DNA from: Phycisphaerae bacterium
GTDB lineage: Bacteria > Planctomycetota > Phycisphaerae > Phycisphaerales > SM1A02
DNA length: 64,000 nt
Direction of reading: 5' to 3'
NCBI GenBank assembly: GCA_002862305.1
Contig: PKCS01000044.1
Coordinates: 1-64,000 of the forward strand
Below are positions 57,964-64,000 of this stretch, one piece after another; position 1 is the stretch's first letter; the number at the start of each line of letters is the position of its first letter. The notes beneath the pieces were generated by a model. The model worked only from the letters and a program-made list of their open reading frames with translations, was not told the DNA's origin and did no database searches. The translations under genes were made by a program, and so were the position numbers.

Positions 57964-59550
57964 TCATTCGTGGTGGCCACGGTCCCTCAGGACCCGGATG
58001 ACCTCCTCGCCTACGTACATCCGGGCGATCACCCCGGTCTCGAGGCTGCCCGAGCCCTCGACGATCTTGATCCAGTCCCGGGCCTCGGTGCCGGCCGATC
58101 GGTCGACGGAGTCCGCGAGGACCAGGATGCCCCGGTCCCGGTACCGTTCGTCGCGATCCCCGACCATGATCCTTGCACGCTGCTGGAGCAGGCCGGCCTG
58201 CCGCGGATCCTCCGCCACCCGCCTTGCGAGGTCGTGTCGAGCCCATCGATCGACCTGGGCGGGTCGAATCCCACCCTCCGAGGGATCGAACGGCCACCAT
58301 GCCCGCCGGTCGAGTCCCGGCAGCCCGCCGAAGGTCGCACAGAGCTCGTGCCACCGAGATCGAGGAATCCCTTCGCCGAAGAGGACGCGGGCCCGCATGA
58401 CCTCGCCCTCCACGTCGAGATGGACCAGCTCGCGCTCGCTTCCCAGGGCGGAACGCAGGGCCGGCCGCGAGGTTCCCCCCTCGTGACGGAAGGCATCCCG
58501 ATCCCGGTACAGGTCGATGGTCCCCAGTGCCCCGAAGGACGTCGCGTCGGGGGAGACCGCCCACGCGTTCGAGAACACCTCCGGATGCTCCATCAGGAGA
58601 TTCAGCACCCCGTGGCCTCCCTGCTGCTCTCCGACCAGGAGCCTCGCGTCAGCGTCGGGGATGGTACGGAACCGGACGTCCAGCCAGGGAATGAACTCCT
58701 CGACCAGTGCGCGTCCGCGTGGGCCGTGCAGGTCGGAATCCACGAAGAAGTGGTGGCCGTGCTCGGTGTCCTTCTCGAGGACCACCCAGATCACCTGTGG
58801 AAGGACCCTCCGGGTCGTCGGCATCTCGACCAGGTCCGCGATCGACGCCGCACGCGTTCTCGCTTCCTCGGTCCCGGTGATCACGTACACCACCGGCCAG
58901 AGCCGCCGCTCCGCACTGAGATCGTGGTATCCATCGGGCAGGACCACGTAGGCACGGTGCGTCACCTCCTGTCGGTGTCCTCCCGGGAGTCCACGATTCG
59001 AAAGCAGTTCGCTGCCCAGCTCGACCTCCAGCACGCCCGGATCGGGCCTGGGGTCGCTGGTGGTCTCGACCAGCACGTCATCCAGCCCGAGCGAGACCGG
59101 CTCATCCCGGTCCTTCCCCAGCAGGACGCGACTCCCCTCGCCCCGGACCATGATCGGATCCACGTCCCGATCGTCCACGATCACCAGGGTAGGGATCGCG
59201 ATGAATTCACCCTCCAGCTGGTTCCAGTCCTCGGGAAAGCTTCGTGCCGGCGCCCGGAGTTCCAGCAACCCGAGGAGCCGGTCCAGCGTCACCGACTCGG
59301 AGCCGAGCTCCCAGGTGGCCACCGGCGCGCTGACGCGGAGGATCGCCTCCTCCTCGGCCCCGCCTCCGTAACCGCCGTGAGCCGGCAGCAGGTCGATGAT
59401 CATTCTCGAGTCCTCGAGGGTTTCGAGTCCCTCGAGACGGGCGAGGATGGTGGGGGGGACCTCAACCTCGAACCGACTCGGCTCCGGCTCCGCCACCTGA
59501 GGATGGGGTGCGAGCAGGCTGGTCGAGAGCAGGAGGAGCAGGGAGGTCAT
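57964..59550 (-). CDS. Secreted esterase-fold (alpha/beta-hydrolase) protein lacking the nucleophile Ser
   Basis: 528 residues. Signal peptide MTSLLLLLSTSLLAPHP. After an N-terminal beta domain (to about 190) comes an enterochelin-esterase-like domain: YVVLPDGYH, WPVVYVITG, WVVLEKDTEHGHHFFVDSDLHGP and LLVGEQQGGHGVLNLLMEHPEVFSNAWAVSPDATSF. Homologues normally read GHSSGG at this nucleophile elbow; here it is G307-E-Q-Q-G-G, so Ser309 is replaced by Gln. It is probably non-hydrolytic or uses another chemistry. TATTTT stands 8 nt before the ATG. Confidence 0.75.
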   Translation of the reverse strand: MTSLLLLLSTSLLAPHPQVAEPEPSRFEVEVPPTILARLEGLETLEDSRMIIDLLPAHGGYGGGAEEEAILRVSAPVATWELGSESVTLDRLLGLLELRAPARSFPEDWNQLEGEFIAIPTLVIVDDRDVDPIMVRGEGSRVLLGKDRDEPVSLGLDDVLVETTSDPRPDPGVLEVELGSELLSNRGLPGGHRQEVTHRAYVVLPDGYHDLSAERRLWPVVYVITGTEEARTRAASIADLVEMPTTRRVLPQVIWVVLEKDTEHGHHFFVDSDLHGPRGRALVEEFIPWLDVRFRTIPDADARLLVGEQQGGHGVLNLLMEHPEVFSNAWAVSPDATSFGALGTIDLYRDRDAFRHEGGTSRPALRSALGSERELVHLDVEGEVMRARVLFGEGIPRSRWHELCATFGGLPGLDRRAWWPFDPSEGGIRPAQVDRWARHDLARRVAEDPRQAGLLQQRARIMVGDRDERYRDRGILVLADSVDRSAGTEARDWIKIVEGSGSLETGVIARMYVGEEVIRVLRDRGHHE

Positions 59551-59672
59551 CCAAGACCAAAATACCCGGGTTCCTCGTCCGAGGTGCGGAATATGGCACA
59601 GTGTGGGACAATTGGATGCCGATACAGGATGAACCACCGCCTCGTCATCGGTGTCCCCCCGGAACCTCCCTC

Positions 59673-60530
59673 ATGCGCCCCGACCGCCGACCGAACCAAC
59701 TCCGTCGCCTTCCCATCGGCCCGTTGCTGCTGGTCGTCGCCGGCATGACCGTCGGCTGCACCGGCACCAACCACCCGGAGCGCGTCGCCAAGACCACCAC
59801 CGGGTCGGTTCGTGCCAAGCTTTCCGGCGTGGAGCAGAAGCGGGACGACCTCGTCCAGTTCCGGGCGCGCACCCCGATCGACGTGATCGTCGAGTCGTTC
59901 GCGGGCGACGTGGTGGTGATCGCGGATCCCAGCACCGAGGTGACCACCGTGCAGCTGGTCCGGGAGGCCCACCACGGCTACCTCCGGGGGTTCGAGCCCG
60001 TGGAGGCCCTCGAGTACCTGTCCTGGGATTCGAGACTCGATCCCGGGCCCGGCCCCGTCGAGACCCTGCGGATCGAGACCAGCTACTCGGGACCCGAACC
60101 GTGGTACATGCGTGCCCACCTCCGAATCGAGACCCCCCGGCTCGATCGCGTCCGGGTCCGGACCACCCGGGGCCTGGTCTCGGTGCGCAACAACACCGGC
60201 CCGGTCGACATCGAGACCAACCTCGGTGACGTCACCATCGCCACCCGGCATCCGCTCCGCGATGCGGCTCGGATCCTCGTCTCGGAAGGGAGCGTCGACT
60301 ACCGGGTGCCGGGCGGCTCCACCGGTGAATTCGACCTCGCCGTGGTCGATGGTTCGATCCAGCTCCGGGTCACCGAGGGACGACTGCGCTTCACCGACGG
60401 GCCGAATGACGAGCAGACGGTCAATGCGACCCTGGACGGCGGCCGGAACCCCGTCCTGATCCGGACCACCGAAGGCGACATCCGGGTCGCGGTGGTGGAG
60501 GAGCCCCTCTCCTTCGGCCCCTGGCGCTGA
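59673..60530 (+). CDS. Adhesin-like lipoprotein (DUF4097-type beta-helix)
   Basis: 285 residues. Hydrophobic signal (IGPLLLVVAGMTVGC, Cys29; the lipobox is non-canonical). The C-terminal half has the repeating short strands of the DUF4097 family (DRVRVRTTRGLVSVRNNTG, PVDIETNLGDVTI, VDGSIQLRVTEGRLRF), in which polar 'GxVxV' turns stack into a small beta-helix. Role unknown. Its stop abuts that of the convergent zinc-ribbon gene (no spacer). Confidence 0.65.
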   Translation: MRPDRRPNQLRRLPIGPLLLVVAGMTVGCTGTNHPERVAKTTTGSVRAKLSGVEQKRDDLVQFRARTPIDVIVESFAGDVVVIADPSTEVTTVQLVREAHHGYLRGFEPVEALEYLSWDSRLDPGPGPVETLRIETSYSGPEPWYMRAHLRIETPRLDRVRVRTTRGLVSVRNNTGPVDIETNLGDVTIATRHPLRDAARILVSEGSVDYRVPGGSTGEFDLAVVDGSIQLRVTEGRLRFTDGPNDEQTVNATLDGGRNPVLIRTTEGDIRVAVVEEPLSFGPWR

Positions 60531-61196
60531 TCAGCCCTCACGACCCCCGCCCGGATCCGATCCGTGCTCGGACCGCTCCCGCAGGATCCGGTTGCATCGT
60601 GCCACCAGTTCGCGCATGTCCTCCCTCGATCGCCCCTTGAGCCAGAGCGAGGGGCTTCGGCGCCTGAACAGGTCGATCGAGCTCCATCGCCTCCGGAGCT
60701 TCAGCAACCTCCACCCGCCCGGGATGAAGGGAAGCTGCCATGGTGTCCGGAAGCCCTTGATCTCCTCCCAGGGAACCGCGGTGAGCATGCCACCCGAGCC
60801 CCGTATGGTGTGCAGCCCCTTGGGTCCGAGCACCCAGCGGAGGTTGCCACCGTGCTTCCGGCCGTGCGACACCGCGAGCAGCCCGGAGCCGAGCAGGATG
60901 AGTCCGGTGACGCTGCACACGTTCACCGCCGAGAGGAGTCCGGCCTGGAGTGGATCGAGAATCAGGTCCGAGAGTCCGGCCAGGAGGATGAGTCCACCCA
61001 GTACCAGAGGCATCGCCGGGCCGCCTCGATTGGTGGAGCCGGTGATGACCAGTTCCTCCCCGTAGGTGGCCCCGCACTCCGGACAGCGCCCGCGCGCCTC
61101 CAGCCCCGTCAGTTCGTAGCCGCACCCCGTGCAGTGCGACTCGACGAATCGGTCGATCCCAGCGGGTTCCTCCGTGATCGAATACTCTTCAGGCAT
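60531..61196 (-). CDS. Zinc-ribbon membrane protein with PH-like domain
   Basis: 221 residues. N-terminal ribbon with C22, C25, C38, C41 (CTGCGYELTGLEARGRCPECG), two hydrophobic segments (AMPLVLGGLILLAGL, VCSVTGLILLGSGLLAVS), then a soluble beta-rich part (WVLGPKGLHTIRGSGG, VPWEEIKGFR) that looks like a bacterial PH domain and a basic helix. The ribbon pattern matches the protein at 52220. Its ATG (61194-61196) overlaps that of the divergent rlmE by two bases; a GGAG 7 nt upstream, inside rlmE, could serve as Shine-Dalgarno. Confidence 0.65.
   Translation of the reverse strand: MPEEYSITEEPAGIDRFVESHCTGCGYELTGLEARGRCPECGATYGEELVITGSTNRGGPAMPLVLGGLILLAGLSDLILDPLQAGLLSAVNVCSVTGLILLGSGLLAVSHGRKHGGNLRWVLGPKGLHTIRGSGGMLTAVPWEEIKGFRTPWQLPFIPGGWRLLKLRRRWSSIDLFRRRSPSLWLKGRSREDMRELVARCNRILRERSEHGSDPGGGREG
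61083..61084. other. No separate feature
   Basis: Nothing beyond the zinc-ribbon codons is seen at this position. Confidence 0.02.
61083..61086. other. No separate feature
   Basis: Nothing beyond the zinc-ribbon codons is seen at this position. Confidence 0.05.
61183..61188 (+). promoter_or_regulatory. Putative -10 element of leaderless rlmE mRNA
   Basis: TACTCT, six bases, ATG at 61195. It lies inside the coding region of the divergent zinc-ribbon gene, whose start codon overlaps that of rlmE. Confidence 0.6.
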
Positions 61197-61839
61197 GAAG
61201 GAACTCCACGATCACTTCTTTCGAAAGGCGAAGAAGGAATCCTTTCGATCTCGTGCAGCGTACAAGCTGATCGAAATCGACGACAAGCGGAGAATCCTCG
61301 GCAGGGGGGACCTGGTGGTCGACTGCGGTGCGGCACCCGGCTCCTGGCTGCAGGTCGCCTCTGGTCGCGTCGGCCCCCGCGGGCGGGTGCTCGGGATCGA
61401 CCTCAAGGCCATCGATCCCAACGGCCTGCCCAGCAACGTCCAGGTGGTGGAGGGTGACGTCTTCGAGGCGGACGCCCCGGACCTGCTCGGCGGCAAGGCG
61501 GATTCCGTCCTCTCGGACATGGCCCCGGATACCACCGGCTCCCCCTCGGCGGACCAGTTCCGGTCCGCCCGCCTCTGCGAGCAGCTGCTGGACCGGCTTC
61601 CCGGGTGGCTCCGTCCCGGCGGTGCCTGCGTCATGAAGGTCTTCGAGGGGGAGGCGTACCCCGAGCTGCTCAAGCGGGCAGGGGCCTGCTTCGAGCGCGC
61701 CAAGGGCTACAAGCCCGCCGCCTCCCGCGCGGAATCCGTGGAGATGTTCCTGGTCTGCACGGGCTTCCTCGGAGACTCGGCCCCGGGGGCAGGTTCCGTG
61801 CCCGCCCGGCCCCGTCCCCAGCGACCCGCCGGATGGTGA
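61195..61839 (+). CDS. rlmE: 23S rRNA 2'-O-methyltransferase RlmE (FtsJ/RrmJ)
   Basis: 214 residues. SFRSRAAYKLIEID holds the first catalytic Lys (K24), VVDCGAAPGSWLQVA the SAM-binding motif, VLSDMAPDTTG Asp108 and CVMKVFEGE Lys148, i.e. the K-D-K-E tetrad of ribose methyltransferases. Methylates U2552 in the A loop of 23S rRNA. The start codon shares CATG with the divergent gene, and TACTCT-N6-ATG suggests a leaderless mRNA. The C-terminal 20 residues (PARPRPQRPAGW) are a non-conserved tail. Confidence 0.95.
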   Translation: MKELHDHFFRKAKKESFRSRAAYKLIEIDDKRRILGRGDLVVDCGAAPGSWLQVASGRVGPRGRVLGIDLKAIDPNGLPSNVQVVEGDVFEADAPDLLGGKADSVLSDMAPDTTGSPSADQFRSARLCEQLLDRLPGWLRPGGACVMKVFEGEAYPELLKRAGACFERAKGYKPAASRAESVEMFLVCTGFLGDSAPGAGSVPARPRPQRPAGW

Positions 61840-62007
61840 CCCCGCACCTCGATCCCCGATGAGCCGCGCGGATTCCGCCGGCAGTATCTGCCGATGCGCC
61901 AGGTCCAGGCCTCCCGATCGGGGCTGGCTGCTGCCGATCGGGGCCACCACGACTGGCGCCGGGTTTGCTGTGGTCCTGCAGCATCATCGAAGTACAGGAG
62001 ATACCAC

Positions 62008-62760
62008 ATGCAGATCGACACCAACCCCCAGATCAAGCCGCTGCCCCTCGGAGACCTCCAGTCGGGGGCCCAGCCCCTGAAGACCGCGCCACCCGCCCAG
62101 GGCCAGGAGCAGTTCAGCGTCGGCCTGCTGAGCACCTCCTCGGCGGCGGAGGACGGTTGCTGCGGGTTCGTCAACCCGATCAACATGGATGACTTCATGG
62201 CCGCCTGGGGCAGCGAGGACGCCGAATTCGACCTCGACAACACCGGAGTGGTCGATGGAGCGGACCTGGCCCTGTTCCTGGGGCTCGGCGCCCAGCAGGA
62301 GAACCCCGTCGCGCTGATCGAGGAGTCCTGGGGCAGCCAGGGTGATGCCTCGACGGACCTCAACGGCGACCAGGTGGTCGACGGGAGCGACCTCACCCTC
62401 GCCCTGGCCCAGGCCACCGAACCCGCCCTGTCCTCCTCCGAGACGGAGCTCAAGCCCCTTCACGACCTGCTCGAGAACTGGGGCACCGATTCCCCCGAGA
62501 GCGACATGAACCAGGACGGGGTGATCAACGGGCAGGACCTGACCATGTTGCTGGCCGCCAACACGAATCGCAGCATGACCTTCGAGAACGGTTTCCCGAC
62601 CTCCGCCTACGCGGATCGGGTCATCGGCATCTTCGAGAAGATGGGCTTCAAGGGCGCCCCGCCCTCGAACCTCGGTGAGGTGGTCGACGGCCTGAACATC
62701 CATCCCATCAACGCCAAGGCGCTCACCATCGAGCTCCTGAACCAGTACAAGCGGTCCTGA
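62008..62760 (+). CDS. Dockerin-like EF-hand repeat protein without signal peptide
   Basis: 250 residues. AGGAG 8 nt before ATG 62008 defines the start; the N-terminus (MQIDTNPQIKPLPLGDLQSG) is polar and has no signal peptide. Three EF-hand-like repeats follow: DLDNTGVVDGADLALFL, DLNGDQVVDGSDLTLALA and DMNQDGVINGQDLTMLLA, with a CC pair near residue 48. Such repeats are normally at the C-terminus of exported proteins, so a cytosolic or non-classically exported calcium-binding protein is odd. The C-terminal 60 residues (YADRVIGIFEKMGF) are helical. Function unknown. Confidence 0.7.
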   Translation: MQIDTNPQIKPLPLGDLQSGAQPLKTAPPAQGQEQFSVGLLSTSSAAEDGCCGFVNPINMDDFMAAWGSEDAEFDLDNTGVVDGADLALFLGLGAQQENPVALIEESWGSQGDASTDLNGDQVVDGSDLTLALAQATEPALSSSETELKPLHDLLENWGTDSPESDMNQDGVINGQDLTMLLAANTNRSMTFENGFPTSAYADRVIGIFEKMGFKGAPPSNLGEVVDGLNIHPINAKALTIELLNQYKRS

Positions 62761-62810
62761 TCCTCCCGCGACGCCTCCCCCATCGGGTCGGCGCGGCACC
62801 CCGGTGTCGT

Positions 62811-63428
62811 TCAGTCGTTGCGCAGCCGTATGGCCACCGCCGGCGGGAAGTTCGCGAGCACCAGCTCTCGCTCGCAGCTGTACCGTCGACTCAACGACTT
62901 CCCGTGCGCCCCGATCCGCCTGATCCGCTCACGGCCCTTGGGACCCACGAAGGGGGCCCGCATCCGTCGCACCGCGGCGTACTCGAAGTAGGCGAGTTCC
63001 CCCCGATCCGCGATCAACGCGATCAGCTTCCTGAAGATCGACCTCGACAGGGCGGGGGGGAAGTTGTTGAAGGGCAGCCCGCACACGATGAAGTCCACCG
63101 GGTCCTCGAGCTCGAGGTCCTGAACCGGTCCGCGGTGGAGGATCACCGTACGCCCGGGGTGGCGCGTCCGGTACCCGGCCAGGAGGTTCGCCTCCAGCTG
63201 CTCGCAGAAGACCTCGTTGATCTCGGCGAGGTGGTACTCGTCCCCGTCCCGGAGGGACTCGAGGATGACCCGGGTGAACGGGCCGTTGCCCGGTCCCACT
63301 TCCAGGATCCGTCGGGGGCCCTCCTTGTCGCGGAGGGATCGACTCATCGCCATCCCCAGGGCACGCGAGGAGGGCCACACCGATCCGGTGTGGTGCATGT
63401 TCCTGATTGCCTCGAGGATGAAGGCCAT
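62811..63428 (-). CDS. SAM-dependent methyltransferase, PmtA-like
   Basis: 205 residues. MHHTGSVWPSSRALGMAM before the SAM fold is typical of PmtA-type phospholipid N-methyltransferases and rRNA-dimethylase relatives; ILEVGPGNGPFT (42-52) is motif I and VCGLPFNNFPPALS the motif IV equivalent ('S-x-L-P-F/L'). The most likely substrate is phosphatidylethanolamine, giving methylated PE or phosphatidylcholine, but this is inference. AGGAG 6 nt before ATG 63428 and TATGAT at 63451-63456 support the start and promoter. Confidence 0.75.
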   Translation of the reverse strand: MAFILEAIRNMHHTGSVWPSSRALGMAMSRSLRDKEGPRRILEVGPGNGPFTRVILESLRDGDEYHLAEINEVFCEQLEANLLAGYRTRHPGRTVILHRGPVQDLELEDPVDFIVCGLPFNNFPPALSRSIFRKLIALIADRGELAYFEYAAVRRMRAPFVGPKGRERIRRIGAHGKSLSRRYSCERELVLANFPPAVAIRLRND

Positions 63429-63450
63429 GGCGGTCTCCTGGGATGGACAG

Positions 63451-63456
63451 ATCATA
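63451..63456 (-). promoter_or_regulatory. Putative -10 of the methyltransferase gene
   Basis: TATGAT on the minus strand in an AT-richer patch, about 22 nt before the ATG; the Shine-Dalgarno AGGAG lies between them. Confidence 0.45.
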
Positions 63457-63553
63457 CTTGACCGCCAAATGAAAACGACCATGTCCGGACCCGCCGGTCA
63501 TGATCGTCGTTCATTTTCCCTCTTTTCCGCCCGCGAGACCCCGAGGTCGCGCC

Positions 63554-63802
63554 TCAGTCGGAATGGGTGCGCTTGGGCCGGGCCTTCAGCATCGGGCCGC
63601 TGTGGTCGAACATCGAGGTCGGCAGCGTGGGTTCGCCGATCATCTCGTGCTCGTTTCGGACTTCCCTGGCCCCCTCCGTGACCGGTCGGGGGTTGGTCAC
63701 GAAGTTCTCGCGCTGCTCCCGCGCACGGTCGATCGACCGGTCCATGGCCGAGAGGATGTTTCGCAGTCGTTTCAGCTTGTCGTCGTTGTGTGCAAAGTTC
63801 AT
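63554..63802 (-). CDS. Small hypothetical protein
   Basis: 82 residues, charged and soluble. The N-terminal half (DDKLKRLRNILSAMDRSIDRAREQREN) is a predicted helix, the rest is extended with Pro (EPTLPTSMFDHSGP). AGGAGGTG 7 nt before the ATG is among the best Shine-Dalgarno sites in the window, supporting translation. No family recognised. Confidence 0.55.
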   Translation of the reverse strand: MNFAHNDDKLKRLRNILSAMDRSIDRAREQRENFVTNPRPVTEGAREVRNEHEMIGEPTLPTSMFDHSGPMLKARPKRTHSD

Positions 63803-64000
63803 GGTTGCTCACCTCCTGGTCCCAATGTCGGCCCGGTCGAGGGGTGGCTTTCGTCGTACTCCGCACTCCTCGGGATGACGTGACCGGACCTGCCCGCACA
63901 GGCCGCAAAAGACCCGGTACCCGCCTCCCAGGCTGACATTTTGGACCGTCCTCGAAGAGGGGCCTCGCCCGGTGCGGTACACTGTGCGGTACTCCGCTCC
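63803..64000. other. Right-edge intergenic sequence
   Basis: No gene seen. The last 30 bases carry two copies of gtgcggtac 12 bp apart (near 63970-63992), with TACACT between, possibly the promoter of a gene beyond the edge. Confidence 0.3.

Larger units (their letters stand above)
61083..61088 (-). other. Second Cys pair of the ribbon (approximate)
   Basis: CPEC lies at about residues 38-41; listed only to mark the zinc site. Confidence 0.25.
61083..61145 (-). other. Four-Cys zinc ribbon of the 60531-61196 protein
   Basis: Codons for residues about 18-38 cover the first Cys pair; the C-x2-C-x-Y-E-L-x-GL ... CPECG signature recurs in a second membrane protein at 52220-53089 and defines the shared domain. 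Confidence 0.4.

Noticed and set aside
61083-61145. Separate entries for the zinc-ribbon codons near 61083-61145
   Set aside because: These entries in the feature list only mark parts of the 60531-61196 protein and have no independent standing; they should be ignored as separate features.
63970-64000. Direct repeat gtgcggtac at the right edge as an operator
   Set aside because: Too short and cut by the window edge to judge.

Overview
The window is high-GC (roughly two-thirds G+C by eye), gene-dense bacterial chromosome. Several features point to a planctomycete, most likely a flagellated Phycisphaerae-type marine bacterium: a fused AroD-AroE enzyme, dockerin-like EF-hand repeats of the form DxDxDGxVxGxDLxxLL, a PEP-CTERM-like C-terminus, porins with an N-terminal coiled coil, and zinc-ribbon membrane proteins. 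This is inference from protein style; no rRNA lies in the window. I see no insertion sequence, prophage or CRISPR array.

Layout. 1-4.8 kb: truncated phenylalanine hydroxylase, a small unknown protein, aroDE, then an SDR/hslU pair on the minus strand. 5-9.4 kb: an outer-membrane barrel protein and a hydroxyproline-catabolism group (semialdehyde dehydrogenase, DapA-like deaminase, 4-hydroxyproline epimerase). 9.5-20.4 kb: SecD-head lipoprotein, aroC, a degenerate CPBP protein, secreted beta-helix protein, penicillin-acylase family protein, clpB, BtuF-like protein, PEP-CTERM-like protein and a tRNA-Gln. 20.6-23.5 kb: trpC, an intact CPBP protease and trpS. 23.5-27.4 kb: a minus-strand flagellar operon (65-aa ORF, flgF, flgG, flgA, flgH). 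27.6-33.9 kb: xerD, zwf-pgl, then ruvA-manC-ruvX and plsC on the minus strand. 34-40.7 kb: carB, a lone nuoH with a small ORF, and radA. 41-48.3 kb: four tandem paralogous porins. 48.4-55.5 kb: PurS2-PurL fusion, purQ, zinc-ribbon membrane protein, nfo, TPR lipoprotein, queF. 55.9-64 kb: transketolase, a nucleophile-less esterase-fold protein, an adhesin-like lipoprotein, a zinc-ribbon protein divergent from rlmE, a dockerin-like protein without signal peptide, a PmtA-like methyltransferase and an 82-aa protein.

Three regulatory signals stand out. (1) Many genes (aroDE, hslU, the epimerase, a CPBP gene, the acylase, trpS, zwf, radA, rlmE) have a TANNNT-like hexamer exactly 6 nt before the ATG and no Shine-Dalgarno, the signature of leaderless transcription. 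Genes inside operons instead carry good Shine-Dalgarno sites or overlapping stop/start codons. (2) The first porin is preceded by three 11-bp direct repeats (40893-40925) laid out like a PhoB/PhoP box, followed by a -10 and a structured leader. (3) Each of the other three porins has its own, unrelated palindrome or hairpin upstream, suggesting a paralog array with separately regulated members.

Genes co-operate within shikimate/aromatic metabolism (aroDE, aroC, trpC, trpS, phhA; scattered, not one operon), the oxidative pentose-phosphate pathway (zwf-pgl, tkt), purine synthesis (purSL-purQ), hydroxyproline degradation and the flagellar rod/L-ring.
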